Source of the DNA: an uncultured Chryseobacterium sp.
GTDB lineage: Bacteria; Bacteroidota; Bacteroidia; Flavobacteriales; Weeksellaceae
Direction of reading: 5' to 3'
Assembly (NCBI RefSeq): GCF_936933875.1
Contig: NZ_CAKZIK010000022.1
Span: 149,717 to 213,716, forward strand
Length of the DNA: 64,000 nt
The translations under genes and the position numbers were made by a program. Below are positions 51,367 to 60,209 of the stretch, piece by piece. Under the pieces are notes generated by a model that was given only the letters and a program-made list of their open reading frames with translations, did no database searches and had not been told where the DNA came from. How positions within the stretch are numbered: the stretch's first letter is position 1; each line of letters opens with the position of its first letter.

Positions 51367-53247
51367 ATGGAAGGTTTTAGCACACAAGGATTTCAGTTTG
51401 ATTTACCAAAAGGAAATTCATCAATTATAAAAGTTATCGGTGTTGGTGGCGGTGGAAACAACGCGCTGAAGCATATGTACGAAAAGGGAATTCACGGTGT
51501 GGATTTCGTTATCTGCAACACAGATGCACAAACTTTGGACAACAACCCTGTTTCTAATAAAGTTCAGTTAGGCGTTTCTATTACGGAAGGTCTTGGAGCA
51601 GGAGCAGACCCGGAAGTGGGCGAAAAAGCGGCTATCGAAAGCATCGAAGAAATTAAAGCTGCAATGGGACAGAATACCAAAATGGTCTTCATCACTGCAG
51701 GAATGGGAGGTGGAACCGGAACCGGAGCCGCTCCTGTTATTGCAAAAGTGGCAAAAGACATGGGAATCCTTACCGTGGGAATCGTTACAGTTCCGTTCAG
51801 TTTTGAAGGAAAAAGACGTTTGGAACAGGCAGATTTAGGTCTTGAAAAATTAAGAAACAACGTTGATTCCCTTATCGTTATCAACAATGATAAATTGAGA
51901 CAGCAGTTTGGAAATCTTGGTTTCAAATCCGGATTCTCTAAAGCCGATGAGGTTTTAACAAACGCTGCAAAAGGTATGGCAGAAGTAATTACAGGTTATT
52001 TCGATGTTAATATCGACTTCCGTGATGCGAAGTCTGTTCTTCAGAATTCAGGTACAGCGTTAATGTCGAACGGAATAGCTTCCGGCGAAAACAAAGCAGA
52101 AGAAGCCGTGAAAAAAGCATTGGATTCTCCATTGTTGAACGACAACAAAATTACCGGAGCGAAAAACGTATTGCTATTGATTAGAAGTGGTGCGGAAGAA
52201 GTTACCATGGATGAAATCGGCGTAATTATGGACCACATTCAGAAAGAAGCGGGACATACTGCGGATATTATTTTCGGGGTTGGAGCTGATGAAGAACTGG
52301 GCGACGCAGTAAGCGTTTTGGTGATTGCTACAGGTTTCTCAAAAGACGACCACAAACATTCAGGACCAACAGAAAAAATTAAATTCACTTTAAATGATAC
52401 ACAGGAGACTCCAGTTCAGAGAGAATCTCCGTTTCGGTCCAAACCTATTGTAGAAAGAACAGAGGAAAAAGTTCAGGACTTCGGTGGTAAAAGCCTTTTT
52501 AGATTAGATGATGAAGATGATGTACAGCCACAGTTTGCAGTAAAGACTACGGAAACAACACTGACGGTTGAAGAAGAGCCTCAAACTCAGGTAAAATTCT
52601 ATGAAGAACCGAAAGAAGAAGTAGTGAGAGAAACTCCAAAATACGTAAAAGAAGAGGAAATCGATTTGTTCTCTTACGAAGAAGTTGAAGAAGATTTGGA
52701 GCCACAATCTTTCACTTTCGAAACTGAAGATAAAGTTGAAGAGCCACAAAAATCATCATTCTCAGAAGAAAAACCCATCGAGTTCAGTTTTTTCGTAAAC
52801 GAACCGATTGAGGAAGAGATTGAAATGGAAGTTCAGCAACCTGTTGTAAATGAAGTTGTTGAAGAAAAACCGGTTCAGAAATTTGTTGAAGAACCAAAAC
52901 CAGTTCAAACTCAGTCGGTTCAAACTCCGCCAGTTGCTCAAAAAATTGAGGAGCCGGTAAAAGAAGAGCCAAAAGTAGAAACACAGGAAGGTTTTACTTT
53001 CATCAATAAAACTGCGAATGTAGATAACAAAGCACAGGAAAGAAGAAACAAGCTGAAAGAATTCAACTCAAGATATCAAAATTTTGAAGATGAAAATCAG
53101 TTTGAAACCGTTCCGGCTTTCAGAAGAAAAAATATCGCTATTGAAGGCGATAACGCTTCAGAACAGAACATCAACACGTTTCTTTCTGATACCGACGGAA
53201 AAATTCAAATCCGCGAAAACCGCTTTTTGAATAAAGACGTTGATTAA
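51367..53247 (+). CDS. ftsZ: cell division protein FtsZ with a long acidic linker
   Basis: Tubulin-like GTPase forming the division ring. The GTPase core has VGGGGNNA near residue 27 and the tubulin signature GGGTGTG (114-120), with the T7 loop near NIDFRDAKSV. The core ends at about residue 335. It is followed by an acidic linker of about 260 residues rich in Glu, Val, Pro and Gln, and a C-terminal block ending KIQIRENRFLNKDVD, the Bacteroidota version of the FtsA-binding peptide. 626 residues is long compared with about 380 in E. coli. Confidence 0.97.
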   Translation: MEGFSTQGFQFDLPKGNSSIIKVIGVGGGGNNALKHMYEKGIHGVDFVICNTDAQTLDNNPVSNKVQLGVSITEGLGAGADPEVGEKAAIESIEEIKAAMGQNTKMVFITAGMGGGTGTGAAPVIAKVAKDMGILTVGIVTVPFSFEGKRRLEQADLGLEKLRNNVDSLIVINNDKLRQQFGNLGFKSGFSKADEVLTNAAKGMAEVITGYFDVNIDFRDAKSVLQNSGTALMSNGIASGENKAEEAVKKALDSPLLNDNKITGAKNVLLLIRSGAEEVTMDEIGVIMDHIQKEAGHTADIIFGVGADEELGDAVSVLVIATGFSKDDHKHSGPTEKIKFTLNDTQETPVQRESPFRSKPIVERTEEKVQDFGGKSLFRLDDEDDVQPQFAVKTTETTLTVEEEPQTQVKFYEEPKEEVVRETPKYVKEEEIDLFSYEEVEEDLEPQSFTFETEDKVEEPQKSSFSEEKPIEFSFFVNEPIEEEIEMEVQQPVVNEVVEEKPVQKFVEEPKPVQTQSVQTPPVAQKIEEPVKEEPKVETQEGFTFINKTANVDNKAQERRNKLKEFNSRYQNFEDENQFETVPAFRRKNIAIEGDNASEQNINTFLSDTDGKIQIRENRFLNKDVD

Positions 53248-53271
53248 TAATATAGCAATGAAATAATCTAC

Positions 53272-53314
53272 CAATGTAACAATTGCCATCATCGATTGGT
53301 AAATTGTTACATTG
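53272..53314. repeat. inverted repeat between ftsZ and the yqeY-like gene
   Basis: CAATGTAACAATT (53272-53284) and AATTGTTACATTG (53302-53314) are a perfect 13-bp inverted repeat around a 17-base loop. No T-run follows, so it is a repeat element or RNA processing site more than a terminator. Confidence 0.75.
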
Positions 53315-53335
53315 CTCAATTGGTAAATTAAGAAC

Positions 53336-53782
53336 ATGAGTTTAGAAACCACCATCAATGAAGCTATCGTGAAAGCGATGAAGGAAAAAGATAAAACCGC
53401 ACTTGATTCTTTAAGAGCCGTAAAATCTCAAATTCTTTTGCTGAAAACCGAAGCCAAAGGAGCCGAAGTTTCAGCAGAACAGGAAATTGCTATTCTTCAG
53501 CGCATGATAAAGCAGCGTAAAGATTCTTTCGAGCAGTTTACTGCACAGGGAAGAACCGACCTTGCTGAAGTGGAAGATGCGCAAATGAAGGTAATTGAAA
53601 AGTTTTTACCGGCGCAGTTGTCTCCGGAAGAATTGGAAACTGAACTCAAAAAAATTATTGCTGAAACCGGCGCAGAAGGCGCAAAAGATATAGGAAAAGT
53701 AATGGGAGTTGCATCGAAAGCTTTATCCGGAAAAAGTGACGGAAAAAGCATCTCGGAAATGGCGAAGAAATTACTTTCCTAG
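53336..53782 (+). CDS. GatB/YqeY domain protein
   Basis: A 148-residue helical protein of the YqeY family, homologous to the C-terminal tRNA-binding tail of GatB. Visible blocks are AMKEKDKTALDSLRAVKSQI, EQEIAILQRMIKQRKDS and KVMGVASKALSGKSDG. The family role is uncertain, perhaps amidotransferase or tRNA related. It is the last gene of the dcw run, followed by the terminator at 53880. Confidence 0.9.
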   Translation: MSLETTINEAIVKAMKEKDKTALDSLRAVKSQILLLKTEAKGAEVSAEQEIAILQRMIKQRKDSFEQFTAQGRTDLAEVEDAQMKVIEKFLPAQLSPEELETELKKIIAETGAEGAKDIGKVMGVASKALSGKSDGKSISEMAKKLLS

Positions 53783-53879
53783 ATATCAGTTAGTGGTTAT
53801 TAGTTAACAGTTTTGCTGCTATCTAAAAACTGCTGCCTTAATAAGGATATTCAACCTTTGCATATCGATTTGATTGGAG

Positions 53880-53905
53880 CCCGCAACTTTGTTTGCGGGT
53901 TTTTT
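53880..53905 (+). terminator. intrinsic terminator at the end of the dcw run
   Basis: CCCGCAA (53880-53886) and TTGCGGG (53893-53899) form a 7-bp GC-rich stem with a 6-base loop, followed by six Ts. It lies about 100 bases after the yqeY-like stop. Confidence 0.85.
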
Positions 53906-54045
53906 GTTGCCATTTTGTCCATAATTCAAAAACGGAATAATTTTAATAACATTTATCAATAGAATTAAAACAGTTAATTGATTAAATTTGCAAAAGCAAT
54001 TTGAAATCAAACAAAGTCAAACAATTTTCAAACAAAATAAAGATT

Positions 54046-54456
54046 ATGTATCCAGAAGAATTAGTAATGCCGATGAAGGCTGAGCTTACAGATAAAGGTT
54101 TTGAAGACCTAACAACAGCAGACGAAGTAAATGCTGCCTTGAAGAAAGAAGGAACAACATTGTTGATGATTAATTCCGTTTGTGGTTGTGCTGCAGGTGC
54201 TGCAAGACCAGGAGTTGTATTTTCATTGACAGGCGACAAAAAACCGGACCATTTAACAACCGTTTTCGCAGGTTTTGATACTGATGCCGTTTCAGAAGCG
54301 AGAAAACATTTGGCTCCGTTTCCTCCAAGTTCACCTTGTGTAGCGCTTTTCAAAGATGGTGAGTTGGTTCACATGTTGGAAAGACACCACATCGAAGGAA
54401 ATCCTGCAGGAGCCATTGCCGCTAATTTACAGGCTGCTTACGAAGAATATTGCTAA
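54046..54456 (+). CDS. BrxA/BrxB family bacilliredoxin
   Basis: Thioredoxin-like protein that removes bacillithiol-type mixed disulfides in Firmicutes. The active-site CGC motif (Cys46 and Cys48 in NSVCGCAAG) and PPSSPCVALF are present. I chose the ATG at 54046 (136 residues) because the MYPEELVMPM start is the family norm; the frame extends upstream to a TTG at 54001 without conservation. A -7 element TAAATTTG is at 53983-53990. A bidirectional terminator follows. Confidence 0.92.
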   Translation: MYPEELVMPMKAELTDKGFEDLTTADEVNAALKKEGTTLLMINSVCGCAAGAARPGVVFSLTGDKKPDHLTTVFAGFDTDAVSEARKHLAPFPPSSPCVALFKDGELVHMLERHHIEGNPAGAIAANLQAAYEEYC

Positions 54457-54477
54457 ACTAAATTTTTAGTATAAAAG

Positions 54478-54507
54478 AAAAACCGTTCAATCTGAACGGT
54501 TTTTTTA
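54478..54507. terminator. bidirectional terminator
   Basis: AACCGTTCA and TGAACGGTT form a 9-bp stem with a 3-base loop, with A-run and T-run flanks. It serves the bacilliredoxin gene and the convergent gene ending at 54505. Confidence 0.87.
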
Positions 54508-54885
54508 TTTTAATTCGTTGATTCTTGAAATAATCGGCATGGAAAATATGCCGCTTCTCTGCAAATACATTTCGTAGAATGTTTTTGATTTCAAAAGCAT
54601 TTCAGAATTTTCGAGCTCTTTACCTTTTACATAAAATAAATTTCCGAGAAGTTCTAAATAAGCAATTTGATGTGATTCTTCTTTTGCATTCACGAAATCT
54701 AAAATTTCAGCGGTCCTTTTCTCCGAAAGTTTATCAAAATTTAATTTGAAGACATCGTTCATTTGCGTATCAAAAGTGCGCTGCAGCTCAATTAAGTCAC
54801 TTTCATTTTTACCGAGAATTAATTTCGAAAGCATGTCCGAAAAATTCTTGACAATGCGCATAATGTAATCTTTATCGTGTATCAT
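54505..54885 (-). CDS. uncharacterised helical protein
   Basis: A 126-residue, mostly helical, soluble protein beginning MIHDKDYIMRIVKNFSDMLSKL, faintly like the N-terminus of DUF6483-type proteins. I cannot assign a function. It starts 56 bases after the SpmA/B-type gene's stop on the same strand and may be cotranscribed with it. Confidence 0.65.
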   Translation of the reverse strand: MIHDKDYIMRIVKNFSDMLSKLILGKNESDLIELQRTFDTQMNDVFKLNFDKLSEKRTAEILDFVNAKEESHQIAYLELLGNLFYVKGKELENSEMLLKSKTFYEMYLQRSGIFSMPIISRINELK

Positions 54886-54941
54886 AGTCCGTTCAAGGTT
54901 TAAAGTTCAATGTTTTAAATCTGCGACAATCTGCAGGAAAT

Positions 54942-56345
54942 TTAACCAAAGAAAAGATACGCCAAAATAATCGCAGTAATAATTCCCACTAAATCTGCTA
55001 AAAGCATTGCTCCAACAGTGTAACGCGTGTTTTTAATTCCAATTGCTCCGAAATAAACAGCAATCACATAAAAGGTAGTATCAGAACTTCCCTGAAGAAT
55101 TCCTGCGAGTCTTGATGGAAACGAATCCGGTCCAAAAGTCGTCATCGTGTCGACCATCATTCCCCGAGCTCCGGAACCGGAAAGCGGTTTGATGAGAGCA
55201 GTTGGAAGTCCGTCCACAAATCTAGTGTCTAAGTTTGCTGCGTTAGCGAGCCATTTCATTCCGTCGATAATCACTTCAAAAACGCCGGAAGTTCTTAGCA
55301 AAGAAATCGCAATCAACATCCCTACTAAATACGGAATAATTTTTACGGAAGTCCAGAAACCTTCTTTCGCTCCTTCAATAAAAGAGCCGAAAACATCAAT
55401 TTTTTTATACAAAGCACCGAGAATAATGGCAAAAAATATCAACAAAATAATTCCGTTACTCAACACTTTTGAAAATTCGCCCAGTTCTTCCTGATTTAAT
55501 CTTACTAGAAATACCACTAAACCCGCAATCACGGCAGAAATCCCGCCAACATACGCTAAAACAACCGGTTGAAATAAATTAATTTTCTGTTTAATGGAAA
55601 CAATAATCATCGCGGCCATTGTCGCCGCAAAAGTGGCTATTAAACAAGGAAGAAAAATATCTGTCGGATTGGACGCTTTCATCGAAGCACGAATCGCGAT
55701 AATAGAAACCGGAATCAGCGTTAAACCCGAAGCATGAAGACACAGAAACATAATTTGTGCGTTGCTCGCTTTTTCCTGTGAAGGATTTAAAGTCTGTAAA
55801 CTTTCCATGGCTTTCAGACCGAAAGGTGTGGCTGCATTGTCCAAACCTAATAAATTCGCACTGAAATTCAGCATCATATGTCCGAAAGAAGGGTGGTTTT
55901 TAGGAATTTCAGGAAATAATTTGGAGAAAAATGGCTGAATCATTCTTGAAAGCAAATTAATTCCGCCCGCTTTTTCAGCAATACTCATAAAGCCCATAAA
56001 CAAAGTCATAATTCCTACTAAACCGATACAAATATCAACCGCAATTTTTGAAGTTCCAATAACACCATCAGTAGATTGAACTCTGTAAACTGCAACATCC
56101 TGTTTCAAAGAATCGGTTTTATACTGAATATGTCCGTCATTAAATTTCTCAGATTTCAAAAGCGAATCTCTTACAACGGGTTTCATGGAAGAAATTGGCT
56201 GCGTTGCAACGGCAATCGTGTCGCCGCCTTTTCCGACAACCATATCGTTGTAAATGCTTTTGTAATTCGGGGAAAACAAATATTTAATACTTGCTACCAA
56301 AATCGCGACGATAATAAACGCCGACCAGATTCTGCTTAAAACCAT
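54942..56345 (-). CDS. fused SpmA/SpmB-type nucleoside-recognition membrane protein
   Basis: A 467-residue membrane protein with two nucleoside-recognition (Gate) domains. The first half resembles SpmA (HPSFGHMMLNFSANLLGLDNAATPFGLKAM, then LCLHASGLTLIPVS) and the second SpmB (SVKIIPYLVGMLIAISLLR, ALIKPLSGSGARGMM, GSSDTTFYVIAVYFG). In spore formers these are separate genes; this organism does not sporulate, so a transport role is likely. A periplasmic insert of about 70 residues follows the first membrane segment. Confidence 0.88.
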   Translation of the reverse strand: MVLSRIWSAFIIVAILVASIKYLFSPNYKSIYNDMVVGKGGDTIAVATQPISSMKPVVRDSLLKSEKFNDGHIQYKTDSLKQDVAVYRVQSTDGVIGTSKIAVDICIGLVGIMTLFMGFMSIAEKAGGINLLSRMIQPFFSKLFPEIPKNHPSFGHMMLNFSANLLGLDNAATPFGLKAMESLQTLNPSQEKASNAQIMFLCLHASGLTLIPVSIIAIRASMKASNPTDIFLPCLIATFAATMAAMIIVSIKQKINLFQPVVLAYVGGISAVIAGLVVFLVRLNQEELGEFSKVLSNGIILLIFFAIILGALYKKIDVFGSFIEGAKEGFWTSVKIIPYLVGMLIAISLLRTSGVFEVIIDGMKWLANAANLDTRFVDGLPTALIKPLSGSGARGMMVDTMTTFGPDSFPSRLAGILQGSSDTTFYVIAVYFGAIGIKNTRYTVGAMLLADLVGIITAIILAYLFFG

Positions 56346-56525
56346 TTTTTAAAATTTGAGTAAAAATAACGTTTTTGAGAAAACAATGTTAAATATCATA
56401 CACTTTGCTTCGAAAAATATTTTCAAATCAATATAAAACTTTTGTAACTTTAAGTTCCTAAAAATCTAACGCAAGACGTTTCTTTTTTAGCACATTTCTT
56501 AAAAATAATTTAAAATCAAATAATT

Positions 56526-58652
56526 ATGAGTGCTAAAACCAAAGATTTACGTAATGTGGTGATGCTCGGACATTCCGGTTCCGGCAAAACCACGTTGATA
56601 GAAACCATGTTATTCGAAGGAGGGGCCATTAAACGCCGTGGTTCTGTGGAAGGCCACAACACGGTGAGTGATAATACCGATATCGAACACGAACGCGAAA
56701 ACACGATTTTCTCACATCAAATGTTCGTGAACTGGAAAAACAATAAAATAAATGTTATTGATACGCCGGGTTTCGACGATTTTGTAGGTGAAGTGGTTTC
56801 TTCCCTTAAAGTTGCAGATACGGCGTTAATCGTTTTAAATGCGGCTTCCGGTGTAGAAGTTGGAACCGAACTCGTTTGGGAATATGTTGAAAAATATCAA
56901 ACTCCAGCGATTTTTGTCATCAACCAAATGGACCATCCAAAAGCCGATTTTGAAACGACTCTTAATCAGGCTAAAGAAAGATTTGGAACGAAATTACTTC
57001 CAATACAGTATCCTTTAAACTATGGTGAAAATTTTAATCAGATTGTAGATGCTTTAAGAATGGTGATGTATGAATTTCCAAAAGACGGAGGAAAACCGGA
57101 GAAAAAACCAATTCCGGAAAGCGAAATGGCAAAAGCCAACGAAATGCACAATGCTTTGGTGGAAATAGCGGCCGAAAATGAGGAAGGTTTAATGGAAAAA
57201 TATTTCGAAGAAGGCAATCTTTCCGAAGAAGAACTCGCAAAAGGAATTACAATTGCTTTGGCTCATCAGCAGTTTTTCCCTGTTTTTGTGACTTCGGGAG
57301 CGAAAGATATGGGTTCGGGAAGATTGATGGGTTTTATTGACGATATTGCACCATCTCCAATGGATCGACCAAAACGTGTGATGGAAGACGGAAGCGAAGT
57401 TGCTTATGATTCTGCCGATAAAACCACGATTTTTATTTACAAAACCGCTTCAGAACCTCAGGTTGGATTACTTTCATACTTTAAAGTTCTTTCCGGAACC
57501 GTAAAACCGGGCGATGAATTAGTCAATGCCAACAACGGTGAAGTTGAAAGAATTTCCCAACTTTTTGTTGCGGAAGGAAAAGACAGAACACCTGTGAATC
57601 AATTAGAAGCGGGAGATTTGGGTGTTACAGTAAAACTGAAATCAGGTCACACGAATAATACACTGAACACTAAAGGTTTAAACAGAAAAGTCCGCCCGAT
57701 GGAATTTCCGGAAAGCCGTATCAGAAAAGCCGTTTCTGCGGAAAGTTCTGCCGAAACGGAAAAATTATTTGCTGCTCTAAACAAAATCAAAGAAGAAGAC
57801 CCAACTTTGAAAGTGGACATCGACCACGATACTCACGAAGCGATTTTAGGTGGACAAGGCCAACTGCATATTGATTTGGTAAAAAAGCGTTTGGAAAAAG
57901 AATTCGGAGTAAAAATGAATATGAAAAACCCGAAAGTGTCTTATCGAGAAACGATTACCGGAAAAGCCGATGCCGATTACAGACACAAAAAACAATCCGG
58001 TGGAGCCGGACAGTTCGGTGAAATCCACATGCGTGTAGAAAACTATTATGAAGGAATGGAAGAACCAAAAGGTTTAAATATTCGCCAACACGAAATCGAG
58101 GATTTACCTTGGGGCGGAAAATTTGCGTTTTATTGGTGCATTGTTGGAGGCGCGATTGATAACCGTTACATCGGTGCGATTAAAAAAGGAATTATGTCGC
58201 AGTTGAAAAACGGACCTTTAACAGGAAGTCCGTGTCAGAATGTTCGCGTTTCTGTTTATGACGGAAAAATGCACAGTGTGGATTCCAATGATATTTCTTT
58301 CCAGCTTGCGGCTGCAGGAGCTTTTAAAGAAGCTTTCCAGAATGCAAAACCGCAGCTTTTGGAACCGGTGTATCATGTAGAAATTCTTTGTCCGGATGAT
58401 GCTACCGGTGATGTAATGGGCGATTTGCAAACGCGTCGCGCGATGATTTCCGGAATGGATTCCGAAGGACATTATCAAAAAATTATGGCAGAAGTTCCAT
58501 TGGCTGAGTTGGACGATTACGGTTCTCAACTTCGTTCCATTACGGGAGGAAAAGCAAAATTTTCGATGAAGTTTTCAGATTATCAATTGGTTCCCGCAAA
58601 TGTTCAGCAGGAATTGGTGAAAAAACATGCTGTTGAGGCAGTGGAAGCTTAA
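56526..58652 (+). CDS. elongation factor G paralogue lacking the catalytic histidine
   Basis: A 708-residue translational GTPase with all five EF-G domains. G1 is GHSGSGKTTL (15-24). G3 reads DTPGFDDF (79-86): the normally invariant switch-II His of DTPGHxDF is Phe83. G4 reads NQMD (133-136) in place of NKMD, and the switch-I region (ERENTIFSH) lacks the canonical RGITI. It therefore belongs to the EF-G2-like paralogues, at least one of which (in Bacteroides) is reported to act without GTP hydrolysis. The regular fusA is not in the window. It is monocistronic with a terminator at 58677. Confidence 0.9.
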   Translation: MSAKTKDLRNVVMLGHSGSGKTTLIETMLFEGGAIKRRGSVEGHNTVSDNTDIEHERENTIFSHQMFVNWKNNKINVIDTPGFDDFVGEVVSSLKVADTALIVLNAASGVEVGTELVWEYVEKYQTPAIFVINQMDHPKADFETTLNQAKERFGTKLLPIQYPLNYGENFNQIVDALRMVMYEFPKDGGKPEKKPIPESEMAKANEMHNALVEIAAENEEGLMEKYFEEGNLSEEELAKGITIALAHQQFFPVFVTSGAKDMGSGRLMGFIDDIAPSPMDRPKRVMEDGSEVAYDSADKTTIFIYKTASEPQVGLLSYFKVLSGTVKPGDELVNANNGEVERISQLFVAEGKDRTPVNQLEAGDLGVTVKLKSGHTNNTLNTKGLNRKVRPMEFPESRIRKAVSAESSAETEKLFAALNKIKEEDPTLKVDIDHDTHEAILGGQGQLHIDLVKKRLEKEFGVKMNMKNPKVSYRETITGKADADYRHKKQSGGAGQFGEIHMRVENYYEGMEEPKGLNIRQHEIEDLPWGGKFAFYWCIVGGAIDNRYIGAIKKGIMSQLKNGPLTGSPCQNVRVSVYDGKMHSVDSNDISFQLAAAGAFKEAFQNAKPQLLEPVYHVEILCPDDATGDVMGDLQTRRAMISGMDSEGHYQKIMAEVPLAELDDYGSQLRSITGGKAKFSMKFSDYQLVPANVQQELVKKHAVEAVEA

Positions 58653-58676
58653 TTTTTTAATTTTATTTATATCAGT

Positions 58677-58709
58677 ATTGCCAAAGTAGATTTGCTTTGG
58701 CAATTTTTT
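58677..58709 (+). terminator. intrinsic terminator after the EF-G paralogue
   Basis: ATTGCCAAAG (58677-58686) and CTTTGGCAAT (58695-58704) form a 10-bp perfect stem with an 8-base loop, followed by a T-run. Confidence 0.88.
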
Positions 58710-58766
58710 GTTAAAATCTCTTTTAACCATGTTAAATTTATAATATCAAAGCATGAAACTAACCAT

Positions 58767-59534
58767 ATGCGAAAACTTACATTACTAATTTTACTTTTTA
58801 TTTTCCATAATGTTTTTGCCCAACAATCTTTGGAATTCAATATTCAAGGCCTAAAAAGAGAAGCCATTTTATATAAACCAATAAAATCATCAAAAAACAC
58901 ACCTGTAGTTTTTGTTTTTCACGGTCATGGTGGAAACGCAAAACACGCAAGTAATAAAATGAATCTCCAAAATTTTTATCCCGAAGCATTGGTCGTTTTC
59001 ATGCAGGGAATTCCCGGAACAAGCGGTCACGTTATCGACAAAGAAGGAAAAATGAACGGTTGGCAAATGTTTCCTAATCAAAATGAAAACCGCGATGTTT
59101 TGTTTTTCGATGAGGTTTTGAAATATTTAAAGATGAATTTTAAAACAGCAGATGTTTTCGCAGTTGGTCATTCTAACGGAGCTAGATTTGTAAATGTTTT
59201 GTGGAAAGAAAGGCCGGAAGAGTTGTCTGCCATTATTTCTGTTGCAGCACAAGGTGGAATGGTGATTCGCGATGCAAAGCCCATTTCAGTTTGGATGAGT
59301 ATGGGCAAAAATGACCCTTTGGTTCCGTTCAACAATCAGAAAAATTCAGTTCCGATTGTTCAGAAGAGTTTGAAAATCAATCCAAATTTAGGAATTGTAA
59401 AGGGTGACAAAACTTACTTCAAAGGAGAATCCGTGAAAGAACTTGTTGTGGAAGAAAGAGAAGCCGGTCACGAATTTCCGGAGAAATCAATCCCGGAAAT
59501 GGTGGAGTTTATGAAAAGTAACGCGGTAAAATAA
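58767..59534 (+). CDS. secreted alpha/beta hydrolase, PHB-depolymerase/feruloyl-esterase-like
   Basis: A 255-residue hydrolase with a signal peptide (about 1-18, ending NVFAQ). The oxyanion HGHGG (52-56), nucleophile elbow GHSNGARF (Ser136) and a late GHEFPE histidine are present, as in LpqC/poly-hydroxybutyrate depolymerase-like esterases. The substrate is unknown. The ATG at 58767 is chosen because it gives a proper signal peptide; the frame extends upstream into the preceding terminator. TTTG at 58707 and TAAATTTA at 58733 make a plausible promoter. Confidence 0.85.
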   Translation: MRKLTLLILLFIFHNVFAQQSLEFNIQGLKREAILYKPIKSSKNTPVVFVFHGHGGNAKHASNKMNLQNFYPEALVVFMQGIPGTSGHVIDKEGKMNGWQMFPNQNENRDVLFFDEVLKYLKMNFKTADVFAVGHSNGARFVNVLWKERPEELSAIISVAAQGGMVIRDAKPISVWMSMGKNDPLVPFNNQKNSVPIVQKSLKINPNLGIVKGDKTYFKGESVKELVVEEREAGHEFPEKSIPEMVEFMKSNAVK

Positions 59535-59561
59535 TTTTCAAATATTTAAAACAATAAATAA

Positions 59562-59590
59562 CCACTCTTCGAGTGGCTTGTTTTATTTTC
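59562..59590. terminator. hairpin between convergent genes
   Basis: CCACTC (59562-59567) and GAGTGG (59571-59576) with a 3-base loop, flanked by AT-rich sequence with TTGTTTTATTTT downstream. Confidence 0.6.
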
Positions 59591-59625
59591 AGAACGCCAC
59601 TTTAATGCTTCAAGTTAATGTTTTA

Positions 59626-60156
59626 TTAAAATAAATCTTTTGAATCCTGATTAAGGTACACCAATACATTTCCAGGATTTTCATCAACGGATTTCAAAAC
59701 TTTTGCGGTTTTGGTTTTTTCAAATAAAACATCAACAAAGAAATTGGTTTCGAAAAACTGACGGTGGATTCCCTCGAGCATTTCCATAAACAAATTCATC
59801 CCAAATTCATTGTTGTGCAAATCCATCTTTGTTTCCAAAGGCTCGTTGGGGAAGAGTTCTTCGTGCATGTCTGTCATTTTTTTGCACCATTCCAAAGATT
59901 TTTTGGGTGAGGAAATCTTACAGCAATACATCATAATCAAGCAGCACCACAAAGCGTGTCTGTAAGCATTTCCAATTCCGTCTGACGAGTTGGTTTTCGG
60001 GAAATATTTTTTGGCAATAACGAAACTTTTTACCGTTGCATAAAAACTCAGAATCGAAAATAAAGGATGTGGCAAAGTGAGCCTCAATAATTTCATGATT
60101 TTTTTGAAGCTTAACTTTCCTAAAGTCCGAAGAAATATTTGCGCTGTGTTTCTCAT
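59626..60156 (-). CDS. DUF6973-like protein
   Basis: A 176-residue protein with a hydrophobic segment (about 27-47) and a central block DGIGNAYRHALWCC, then MHEELFPNE and MDLHNNEFGM. The His, Glu and Asp-His-Asn-Asn arrangement matches the DUF6973 pattern and could bind a metal, which is inference. The function is unknown. The start could also be the internal ATG at about 60096. It follows accD on the same strand after a hairpin, so it is probably separately expressed. Confidence 0.7.
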   Translation of the reverse strand: MRNTAQIFLRTLGKLSFKKIMKLLRLTLPHPLFSILSFYATVKSFVIAKKYFPKTNSSDGIGNAYRHALWCCLIMMYCCKISSPKKSLEWCKKMTDMHEELFPNEPLETKMDLHNNEFGMNLFMEMLEGIHRQFFETNFFVDVLFEKTKTAKVLKSVDENPGNVLVYLNQDSKDLF

Positions 60157-60190
60157 AAAAGAAATCTCCCCTAATTAGGAGAGATTTTTA
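60157..60190 (-). terminator. terminator after accD
   Basis: AAATCTCCCCT and AGGAGAGATTT pair over 11 positions with one mismatch and an AATT loop. A T-rich run follows on the minus strand. Confidence 0.75.
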
Positions 60191-60209
60191 TCATTTTGTT
60201 ACAAATTTC

